Assembly (NCBI RefSeq): GCF_019578655.1
Contig: NC_063262.1
Span: 16,499,582-16,563,581, forward strand
Reading direction: 5' to 3'
Length of the DNA: 64,000 nucleotides
From: Ricinus communis
Lineage: Eukaryota > Streptophyta > Magnoliopsida > Malpighiales > Euphorbiaceae
This document shows positions 10,807 through 20,326 of this stretch, piece by piece. The position numbers were made by a program, and so were the translations under genes. Every line of letters starts with the position of its first letter. Positions within the stretch are counted from its first letter, which is position 1. The notes under the pieces are model-generated. The model was not told the origin of the DNA, made no database searches, and saw only the letters and a program-made list of their open reading frames with translations.

Positions 10807-11808
10807 ATCCATTTCAGAGTCTAGCTATACGACTCGGGAACAAAAAGAAGCATTTTTTTACTTAATTGATTTTTACTTTATTCATTTTCATTTTCTTAAA
10901 CTGTTTAGTGTTACTTTATTAAGTTTGAATGCGGAACTTTTTCCTTTGTTGGTTATTTTTGGGTTGATTTTGCATATTTGGGATGCCTTGGATCGCGTGT
11001 TTTATTTTCTATAGGTTTTCAGAGAGTTTTGGAGCTTGAAACGGGATCGATGGGCGAGCAAGGGCCATTGCACGGCCCCTTCACCCATATATGCAATCCA
11101 TGCCCTTTCGTTCATTCTTTCATTTTTCTCTTTTTGGCTTTCCGTTCTTCTCCTCCTCTCTCTGATCAGGATTTTTCTTTCTTTATTTTCATTGCTATCA
11201 CGATCCAGGTAAGTCTCTTTCCCATCTCCCTTTCATTTTTAATTGCATTTTTATCTTTTTAATTCTGCTCTTTTTTTTCTGTTTCATTGATTCTTTATTT
11301 TTCCTTTGCATTTTATTTCAGTTTTATCTAGGTATCTTTAGTTTTAATTTCATTATCATTCTTTTGCTTTTTCCTTTTACACCATTTTCGAATTCTGAAA
11401 TTCTTAGTACAGATTTTACTTAGCTTGATTCTACTTTTGATTTCATTTTTCTGCATGTTGGATTATAGGCTCTATTGTTGGGTTGAAATTTGTGAACTAT
11501 AGGGGCTATCAGTATTTTGTGTGTTGTATGCTGTTGTCCTATTGATATTCTTTTGCTATGAATTGCTGCTGCCAATGCCATTGGGCATTTTTGTTGTAAT
11601 ATCTTGTGCTACAAAATGCATTGGGCATCCCATTTTCTATCCCTTGCAGGTTTTAGAGGCTTGGGTACCTTACCCTAAGTTTTCTGGCACCCAACCTTAC
11701 CCGTTATGCTGTCGAAATTTCAGCTCAATCTATTTGTTGCTTAATTCATTTATTTGCATTGAATGATTATCAATGTTTGATGCTAAACTTTAATTTTTAT
11801 TAGGTAAA
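10807..11808 (+). promoter_or_regulatory. spacer before third ORF of A: promoter-like tract and intron-like segment
   Basis: After the coding end comes a short conserved segment, then GGGCCATTGCACGGCCCC (11062-11079) and CATATATGC (about 11086). These resemble the U3 and TATA of A's own LTR at 15490-15532 (CACGGCCCATGCAC, then TATATATATAA). About 115 bp further is CAG/GTAAGT (GT at 11209), then a T-rich segment with possible 3' splice sites at 11648-11649 and 11802-11803, the latter six bases before the ATG of the third ORF. I infer a separate transcription start and a 5'-UTR intron; neither is proven. Confidence 0.45.
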
Positions 11809-13564
11809 ATGGCAGACAATCAATAACACCGACATAACCCCTCTCGCACTACAAGAAAAAGGGCAAGAACAGACTCGTCATCCGCTGAGCAGCATGATCA
11901 ACAGCCACCTTCAGAGGCACCTCCAGCACCTAGAGTTGTAGATCACCCTAGAGCTCGACTGCGACCACCAGCACCACCTAGACATAGATTTTTGACCTTC
12001 ACAAACACTTTACAAATAGATAGATTCAAAATAGTCAGGAACAAGACGCTAGGTACAGGGAGATGTGCGGACTGGCAGGCATTGAGAGATGTCAGATTGT
12101 TTGATGAGGTGTCTTCCCTTTTAGAGACACTTCCATGGCACATATATTTCAACATCAGAGAGCCAACATACAGGGAGATTACTCAGGAGTTTTTCAACAC
12201 TTTCTGGCTCCAACCGCATCTCTAGGATTACACCACCCCAGGCACCATTACATTCCGACTGATTGACCGCTTTTTTGCCATGTCAGTTGCTGTGTTCAGA
12301 GTATCTTTGGGCATTTGGACAGTTGAGGAGACACAGTTATATGAGTATATAGAGGATATCCGCCACCTTGGGACAGACTATGACAGTTATTGGGAGGATA
12401 TTCGAGCGATCAAGTAGCCATTTATCTCTAGTAGGACCAAGGCCTCTTGTGCTCGAGATAGTTTGAGATACGTCCATAACATCTTAGCTCACACTATCTT
12501 AAGCAGAGTAGAGAGTTGGGGATCTCTCAACTAGGTGGACGTAGCTCTTTTGTGGCACATACATCATCGATCTCAGCTGGATTTGAGGTTTATGATAGCT
12601 ACTTTGATGGATGGTATTTAGCGAGCGACGAGGAAGACACACATTTATTTTGGGCCTTATGTGACCAAGTTGGCAAGAGACTTGGCCTTTTGACTCCACC
12701 AGTGATTGCGGAGATGGCAGAGATTGGGACTATATTATCCACTAGCATCCAGCAGATGTATAATATGAGGATGGTAACCTAAATACAGACATCGACAGGA
12801 GTTGAGTATCATTTGACTAGTCTTATGGTAGCTGAACAGTTAGGAGGGTAGCCTGCAGCATAATAAGATGATGATAATGCTGAGGAGGATGAGGAGGACA
12901 CTGAGGAGCCTCTGATGCCACCTACCAGACTGACTCTTAGGCTGATAGAGTTACCAGATCCTTTGGTGTTTTTCAGGCCGACTGTAGGAGCTTCTTCTTC
13001 TATAGCACCTCCTTCCATTGCTAGCAGGATGAAGCGGATGGCTATTCAGATATCTCAGCATTGGGAGGCATTTCAGCAGTTTCGAACGGAATTCAGAGAT
13101 GCTTCCCGGGCTTAGCAACAGTAGCTTCAGACTCAGGCACATGAGCTACAGCTGCATAGGGATGACTTGGCAGCTTTTCACTAGGAGACTAGAGAGGAAT
13201 TTACTACTTTTCGTCATTCTTTGCAGGATATTACCCACCAGCTGTCCCAGTTGTCAGCATCTCGTGCAGGAGATCAGACCTTCCATACATCTTAGGATCC
13301 AGTATCACCTTTTGATATTAATAGCCTCCAGGAGACGTTTAGCGATGTTTCGATGATGGAAACTAGCTCCCTACAGTCAGCACAGCCCAGGTTGCTCTAA
13401 TTCTAGCTATTGCTATTACAGATGTCCCATCCAGATCTGCACCAGCCACATCTGCACCATCCACATCTGCACCAGCCACATCTGCACCAGCACCATCACC
13501 CCAGTTAGAGGACATTCCCAATTTTACTCCAAAGTTCAGACATGATGATCAGGGTAGTATCTAG
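11809..13564 (+). pseudogene. third ORF of element A (ATHILA ORF-1 type)
   Basis: Begins ATGGCAGACAATCAA (MADNQ), with a stop at codon 6. A basic Arg/Pro-rich start is followed by a block with PWHIYFNIREPTYREITQEF (open at 11992-12225), then TFRLIDRFFAMSV and LRYVHNILAHTI in other frames. It ends in an acidic stretch (EEDEEDTEEP), a Gln-rich helix-like part, and a 15-bp repeat coding PATSAPSTSAP (about 13438-13496). The EPTYRE block is typical of plant ATHILA ORF-1 family proteins of unknown function. The position is that of env in plant errantivirus-like elements, but I see no signal peptide or membrane segment. The reading is broken by several stops and frame changes. Confidence 0.65.
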
Positions 13565-15159
13565 AGGGTTACCTCTTTCTTATGCTTTATTCCATCTGAC
13601 TTAGTTGTTCATACTATTTTTGGTTTATGACTTTTATTCCTTTATTTTCATGATAAATGTTAGTTCTTTATTTTCTCGAACATTATTTCTTTTTGCTTAT
13701 TTTACTACTCAAGTGTGGGATAACCCCTACTGTTTCACACTGAAGACAGTGTTTTCTTCAAGTGTGGGGTGGGTAACCTTATTCTTTTCAGGTACCGAGC
13801 TTCATTGTGAACCTTATAGTAGTGGAGTGCATATTTTGATGTTTGAGTAGTTCTTTTATTGTAGATACTTTATTTGAAGCTTTGTTTAATTTGAGTAGTT
13901 GATGATTTGGTTTGTAAGTAGATGTTGTTTTGTTCTTCTGTTATTTTGTAAAAGGAAAGCAATTGATGGTATCTATAGCATTAGCTCGACCGAGTTAAAC
14001 CAATATTTCTCTTTGGTTTCTCGATTTATTTTGCTTTAGTTTAGAACTTCATTAATGCTGCTGCTTTATGATTTGATTGATGATTTAAATGAAATTTTTG
14101 AGAATCCTTTGCAATTTAGCCACACTTAAATGGTAAGATTTGTGCCAATTGCGAGCATCCATTATACTTTTGCTCTTTATTTTCTTATTGAGTGTGCGAT
14201 ATGCTTGATGTTTTTTTCTAGAACTTGCTCTGTAATGCTTGTCAAGACTACATGAGCTTTTGATTACCATGAGATGATTTGGGCAACTAGGATTTACACT
14301 GTTTTGCCAAAAGAAAAGCCTGACCCTCTATTCCCCTAATTAACCTTTTTTGAGCCTTAAGCCTTTTTCTTTCATTATTACACTTGTTACACTCATTTTA
14401 CCTTTCTGATCATTTTCCATTCTTTTTACCCATGTTGCTGGGAGGTGTGTAAGTATTTGCTTTTTGTTTTTTAGGATCAAATTGCATTAGTTCATTTGTT
14501 CATTTTCACTAAGTTCTTAACTTTTTGGATGCTTCCTTCAATCCAAAATAGTATTATTATTTTGATTACTACAACATTTATTCATTCTTTCAGCTGTTAC
14601 CATATATTAAAAAATGATTCTTTATTCTTTATTCTTTGGTTTTGATCTTCAGTTGAGCATCATTCCTCATTATTGAGTGAATATTGTTCTTCCATTTGTT
14701 TAGCATTTGATCATTGGGCAATCATTATTTAATTGCATCACTTTCCAGCAACTTTAGCCTATTTCACCATATTCTTCTTACCCTTACCTAAGCCTCATTA
14801 CATCCTTGCTTAAGACCCTTTGATCATGGTTATTGTTTGTTCACAATGGTGGAGATCAAATTTATGAGCAAGCTTATGGTAAACAGGATCTTGTATACTT
14901 CCGATGAATGATTGATCTACACCTTCATACACTTGAGTGTTTTGAGCGACCCCATGCGAGGCATTAATTCTCAAATTTTTGGTTTGGATTGTTTATCATT
15001 TTGTACTTGCAGCATTATTAATTTTGTTCTATTTGCTAAAGCTTATTGACTTGAGTTACTAATGAGATTCTTTTGTGATATTTGGGTATTGTTGAGAGCT
15101 GACTTTCTGCATGATTTTGGATGAACATTATTACGTTTGCTTATGGATTGGATTATTGA
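13565..15159 (+). repeat. 3' non-coding domain of element A
   Basis: T-rich and without coding sequence. It includes the second PPT-like motif AAGTGTGGGGT at 13760-13770, preceded by a GACAGTG word, and a segment near 14260-14330 (ATGAGATGATTTGGGC) conserved in C, E and G. The length, about 1.6 kb, is similar to the domain in D and E. Confidence 0.7.
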
Positions 15160-15198
15160 TTGCTTGAGGATATGCAAAAGTTTAAGTGTGGGGTAATT
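15160..15198 (+). promoter_or_regulatory. decayed hairpin and polypurine tract of element A
   Basis: TTGCTTGAGGATATGCAA at 15160-15177 is the hairpin with two changes in the right arm. It is followed by AAAGTTTAAGTGTGGGGTAA and TT up to the LTR start. The tract would prime plus-strand DNA synthesis. Confidence 0.75.
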
Positions 15199-16308
15199 TG
15201 ATGTGTTGCATTCTATACATGGTTCTGTGCTTCATTTATTCATGTTAATGTATGTATTGGAGTCATTTTTATGCTAGATTCACCATACTGGGTATCTATT
15301 TGTGTTTTCAAGTTATTTGGACTCTCAGCATCATTTCTGGAGAGAAACCGAAGGACTTCAGGGCCTAAATAGGACTTCCAAGTGGATTTGAGGGCTTGCG
15401 TACGACCCATGCTCAAGCGAGGGAAACATAGTCATTTCTCTAGGAGTACTGCGCTTTTTGAAGCTAGTGCATGGCATGTGCATCAAGCACGGGCCGTGGC
15501 ACGGCCCATGCACGCATTTCCTATATATATAAGTTCAGTTTTCGAGAAAAGTGTTCGGCATCCTGATTCCAAGATTCTTAAGCGCGCGCAACCTTCCACT
15601 TTCCAGACTTCTTGACTGACCTTGGGAGACCATTTTCACATATTGAAGGACTGATTTGAGGAGATTCAAGCTTGTTTGAGAGATCGAGGAGACGGATTCT
15701 GAAGCATTCAATCTGATTTTGGCATTGTCCATTTTGATTCGAGAGAAGGGTGTACATGTTCCAACTTCATTTCTATTTTTCTTTTCTTCTAGTTATGTTT
15801 TTTTTTTGTGTATGAGTAGCTAGAGATGACGAACCAATTGGGGTTCCTATTATTGATGGATTGTCTTTGATTTGTTTTGATTATTAGATTACCAATTTGT
15901 AATCCTTCTTGCTTTTCAGTAATAAAAGTTTGTTTCATTTTACTTGAGACGTAGAGTTGAATGTTGCTTGGATAGTTTAATTGGTATTGAGAAATTTGTT
16001 AAATAATTGGAACTTGATTAAGCAAGAACTGGTTAATAACACTTAGAGATAAGGTTAATTGGCTAGCCGGATTAAGGATTAACAACTCTTAATAGACTTG
16101 AATCAAATCTTAATGTTGTTTTGAGATTAATTGTTAGGCATAGATTCCATCATTTAGTTTCTAGAGTTAGGAACTCGGTGAGCTCGAGAAAGGATCCGAG
16201 TTCATTCTAGGATTCAGGCATGGGTAATCAATGTGGTAATCAAGATAATCACCTTTAGTAATTCCATCGCAAATAGGTCCTCTTCGGTTTGCTTTCTTCT
16301 TGTGTTTG
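15199..16308 (+). repeat. 3' LTR of element A, first part
   Basis: Starts TGATGTGTTGCATTC next to the PPT. The GC-rich inverted motifs lie at about 15395-15515 (e.g. GCACGGGCCGTGGCACGGCC), followed by a clear TATA box TATATATATAA at 15522-15532 and GTGTACATGTTCC near 15750. It is interrupted after GTTTG (16304-16308) by element D and resumes at 24753. Confidence 0.85.
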
Positions 16309-17749
16309 TGATGTGCAAAAAATACACAAATCTAAATGGGGTTTTTAAGATTGATTTTATGGACATTTGGATGTGAATTGGTCTCAACACTCACCTTATA
16401 AATATGTTTGTGTGCATTAGGTCCAAAAGAGGTCAAAGGATGAAAAAGGAAAGAATTCGAGCATAATTGGACGTCAAAGCTGCCGAAACGAGCTAAGTAC
16501 GAGCATGAGGAAGCTGAACATGGCCGTGTTGATCTCGACTTGGCCGCTAAACATGGCCGTGTTACCAACACGGGAACAAACACGGCCGTGTTGGACATCA
16601 AAGAAGAAGTAGATTTTAGGGAGCACGGCCACAGAGAGTAACACGACCAGGAACACCATCCCGTGTTGGGAACACGGCCAGGAACACGGCCGTGTTGGAG
16701 GCGACAGGGACGAAAAGAAGAGAAAGAGAGGAGGCCAGGGTTAGAACGTCCCAAACCCTAATTTTTCTTTCTCTAAGGGTTTTCTGAGTTAAAACTAAGA
16801 GAAAAGGAGACTTGGATCAAGGTTTCAATCGGATTTCCTTGAAGGATCGAAGATTAGGCGAGGTTCGTTGATTGATTTTCAAATCGAGCAAGAGGAACAA
16901 GAATCGATTCAATTGGAGCAAAAGGATTTGGGGCTGTTTACTCTCATCCAAGGGTGTAATCGGGTTTTCTCTACCTTTGCTTATTGTTGTAATTGAATTC
17001 TTGTATATTTTAAGAATGAACATGATTAGCTAGATTGATTTAATCCATTGGGATTTCTTTACTATGTTGGCTTGATATTATATTGTTGGATTGTTCGAGT
17101 TGGTTTTGTATTCTTCTTGTTTTCAGTATTAATAAGATTATGCATTATTTATGAGACGTTATGAATTGTGATGTTTAGATTGCTTTATGAGATTGAGAAA
17201 TCCGTTTGGCAATTGGAATTTTGAATAACAAGAACTGGTTAATAATCGCTTAGAGATAAGGATAATTAACTAGCCGAATTAAGAATTAACAAAGCTTAAT
17301 AGATGCGGATTAAAGCTTAATGCTAATTTAAGAATCAGTCGTTAGGAAGAGATTCCAACTTTAGGTTATTAGGTTTAGGAATTCGGTTATCCCGAGAGAG
17401 AAACCAAATTCGGTTAAGAATTCATCCACGGGTAGCATAATTAGACTCACCAATCCTTTTATCTTTTGTTTGATTGCCAACTAGTTTAGATTTCCTTTGG
17501 GTTTGTCTTCTTGTCTTGATTATTTCGTTTACCAATCACTCTTGCATCTCCCTTAGGACTTAGCTTGTAGCTATTAGTTAGTTTATAAATTATTTATCGC
17601 TAATTTTAGGTTAATATAACAAAGAACAAAGGAGTAACTCTGGGCTTTCACTTTTCCGAGGAATACGACCTTGATACTCGCCATTAGTGCTAGACTGCAT
17701 CGATAGGTACACTGCCTTAGATTGTAGCTAACACGAGTAGCACCCATCA
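16309..17749 (+). repeat. 5' LTR of element D
   Basis: TGATGTGC...CCCATCA, 1441 bp. Two perfect copies of the palindrome AACACGGCCGTGTT lie at 16579-16592 and 16683-16696, with several near-copies between 16515 and 16700. The conserved 3' block with GATACTCGCCATTAGTGC lies at about 17673. The long reading frames on either strand are not genes. Confidence 0.92.
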
Positions 17750-17755
17750 AGTTTT

Positions 17756-17772
17756 TGGCGCCGTTGCCGGGG
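17756..17772 (+). other. primer binding site of element D
   Basis: TGGCGCCGTTGCCGGGG, a perfect 17-base complement to the 3' end of plant tRNA-Asp, six bases after the LTR. This marks the element as Athila-like and gives the direction of transcription. Confidence 0.92.
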
Positions 17773-17940
17773 AATTATATGAAAACTAGGGTGAAATTTG
17801 CTATTTGTTAATTTAGCCATTTTTTTTCTTTCTTATTATTTTATGATTTTTATTTTTATTTGTTTATTTATTTTATTTTATTTGTACATATTTATTTAGC
17901 TTAAGTTTATGATTCAGATAGTGAATGATAAGGAGGTTCA

Positions 17941-18303
17941 ATGCTAAACTCAAAATATTTGTATGACGCATTGGAAAATGAGAATAGGAACCAAGAGTGT
18001 GCTAAAAATTGGGATGCCCGTGCATCTTTAGATGCTCGATTGGAATCGTTTTGCAGGGCTACCGATCAACTCTCTTCTCCTATCCTTTCATCTCAAGTCT
18101 TTTATGAATTTTGTTGTGGTTTACATGTGTGTAATGATTGTCCATTGTATAGTGATGTTGCTCATTGTTCTTATAACTGTGAACAGGTGAATTATACGGA
18201 AAGTTGGCCAAATGACTCATATGGAAGCACCTACAATCAAGAGTGGAGCACTCATTCACCCTTTGGATGGAGCTTAGATGGCCAAGAACCACTAGGAATT
18301 TAG
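17941..18303 (+). CDS. zinc-knuckle mini-gag of element D
   Basis: 120 codons, intact from ATG to TAG. Residues about 30-45 (DARLESFCRATDQL) align with the helix before the knuckle in E's gag (AAQVELLAKKIDQL). The knuckle reads YEFCCGLHVCNDC; its first Cys is replaced by Tyr, while G's copy keeps Cys (CEFCCGLHVCNDC). The rest is Tyr/Ser/Asn-rich (YTESWPNDSYGSTYNQEW). The whole capsid part of a normal gag (about 250 residues) is absent and the ORF begins shortly after the leader. It could bind element RNA; that is inference. The same ORF in G shows that this short form was copied as such. Confidence 0.6.
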   Translation: MLNSKYLYDALENENRNQECAKNWDARASLDARLESFCRATDQLSSPILSSQVFYEFCCGLHVCNDCPLYSDVAHCSYNCEQVNYTESWPNDSYGSTYNQEWSTHSPFGWSLDGQEPLGI

Positions 18304-19165
18304 CAACTACATCAGCAGCCTAAAGTTGCACCTTCAACTCAAGATGAAGAGTTAGTGTCAGAGGAGCTGATGATGAGGTTCATAACAAGTCTTGAGGAAA
18401 GATTCCAACAAACAGAGAGGATACTTGAAGATCAACAAGCCTCGATTAACAACATAGAGCATTAAGTAGGCTTAATCTTCAAGTTACTAGCGGAAGAGCA
18501 ATTGAGAACTCCATCAAACGCTGCTGAATCCGAGGAACATTTGAGCGCCATCACTTTGCGTTCAGGTGAGAATTTTTCTGGTTTATCTATTATGTTTGAT
18601 GATGATGCTTATGTGCGGGACGACTCTTTGAACATGGAGATAGAACCGGAAAGGAAGAGGCAAACATGATCCTCCGAAAGACTACCAACAAGAATACGAT
18701 TGATGATGTTGAGTTGCAGTTAGAGGAATTTTGGTGGATTTTCCACAAGTCCCTTCGATGATGGAAGATGAGCACGAGTTGTCCAATGAAGAAGTCTTGG
18801 AGGAGCTTGAGTTTCTCCTAGCAAGTGAACCAAGCCAAGGATCAAGAAAACCATCAACACTCCCGAAGAAATTGCCCAACCGTCGATCCTTCCAATTGTT
18901 GAAACTCTAGCTTTCAAATTGGAAGAGCCCCTAGAAACATCATGACTATGTGCAAATATATGAGAGCGAGTTTTGCCCATCATCTGGCGACTTGCTTGGT
19001 AGCCGGGAAGAGGAAGTTGACGATTATCCCTCTAAGCGGATATTTGAAGCCATTTGCTTGGAAGAAGGATGGATGGTCGCCAATCCCCACCGTTTGCTTT
19101 TCACCATGAGTCCAGCTAAGAAGACTCATCACATAAAAAAGAAGCACTTTTGGGAGGCACCCCAA
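18304..19165 (+). pseudogene. acidic linker ORF of element D, frameshifted
   Basis: Follows the mini-gag and is homologous to G's 205-codon ORF at 50790-51407. Readable blocks: ELMMRFITSLEERFQQTER, ESEEHLSAITLRSGENFSG, then DVELQLEE and, in another frame, text matching EDEHELSNEEVLEELEFL. It ends by the conserved GGAGGCACCCC segment. A TAA at about 18463 stands where G has CAA, a direct C-to-T pair. These blocks correspond to the gag-protease linker and the pre-RT linker of a full element, joined with protease and the rest removed. Role unknown. Confidence 0.6.
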
Positions 19166-19334
19166 ATTCTATTTTAAAATTTGAATACTTTACCCTTGCA
19201 TTGTGAACTTAGTTGATTAGGTTTTATAGTTGGTTTTTGTTAAGTTTTATTTATGTTGAGTGTATGAGTTGAGGACTTATTGGTTTTGCAGGTGAGAATG
19301 AGTGAGAAAGTGCTGAGAATCGTAACTTTTGCAT

Positions 19335-20214
19335 TTCCTGGAGAGCAACACGGGCGTGTTCAAGACCGTGTTCGTGAACACGTCCCGTGTTCTAATTGAA
19401 GAAAATCAAACTAAGATGAACACGTCCACAGAAGCTAACACGGTAATTTATGCCCTGCCGTGTCCATAACACGTTCCCGTGTCCAAGACCGTGTCCATGA
19501 CACGGGCGTGTTCTCAGAAGTGGTAAGTCGTGCGTTTAATTTAGCTTAACACGCTGGATATCGGCCGTGTTCATGAACACGTCCCCTGTTGAAGAACATG
19601 GGCGTGTTCCGCACACTGCTTATATATACCACTTCATTCAAAATCTTCAAAAAAAAAAAAATTTTACTCTCCCCTTAGTTTGGCAATTATCTCCTCTCTT
19701 ACTCTTTCACTTCTTATTTCTCATTTCGAAGGCTTTGGATATTGCATTTGTCAAGTAAGTACCCTCCAACTTCATTTTTCATTATTTTATTTTGATATTA
19801 GTTCGAATTTATATTTTCTTTGTGTTGGAATTTTGTGTTTCAACTTTTTTTATTTTATTTTTTTTATTTCCTTATTTTATTATTTGGTGTATGCATTTAC
19901 ATTCATGTTTGTGCTTAATTTTCTTTTATTTTCTTTAATATAGTTTATATACTTAACTTGCTCATATTTTCCATTTTTCTTTTCTACCATTATTCACGAT
20001 TGTAATTAATTCCTTATTTTTCTCTTTATTATTATTGTCGGCCGCTAAACAATACGCTCTATCATAGATAGCCGAGTCTGTTTGTGTCTGTTTTATATTA
20101 GCATGTTGGTTTGCCTTGTGATGGATAATGGCGAAGTAAACTCCATATGGATGAATTGCAAATTTAATTGGTTAGCATTGCTCGGCAGTGTTGTGGATTA
20201 AATTTTCTTTGCAG
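19335..20214 (+). promoter_or_regulatory. internal promoter-like array and intron-like segment of D
   Basis: About 270 bp (19340-19612) hold at least ten CACG/CGTG half-sites facing each other, e.g. AACACGGGCGTGTT at 19347-19360, like the U3 tract of D's LTRs but not a copy of it. Then TATATATA at 19621-19628, a possible 5' splice site GTAAGT at 19755-19760, a T-rich segment, and a possible 3' splice site TTTTCTTTGCAG ending at 20214. The third ORF begins at about 20327. Element A has the same order at the same place. I infer a second promoter with a 5'-UTR intron. Confidence 0.5.
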
Positions 20215-20326
20215 GACATTGAGCAGTTTAATTTTATCGAGTTAAATCGTTTGGTTTGTTCATTTTATGCCGTTATCTTGCCGAATTTTGTTGATCCTTA
20301 GTACTAAAAGTTTCCTTTTCGGTACC

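Noticed and set aside
11040..11210. Host gene promoter and first exon
   Set aside because: The TATA and splice-like signals are followed by the third ORF of element A, and the same layout occurs in D; no host coding sequence is seen.
16332..16754. 140-codon minus-strand frame, repeated at 23295-23639 and 54383-54817
   Set aside because: It recurs only because it sits in LTRs of one family; it reads through the palindrome tract and is not conserved as protein between copies.
19335..19615. Array of short repeats as a CRISPR-like locus
   Set aside because: Repeat spacing is irregular, units are palindromic half-sites, and the context is a plant retrotransposon.
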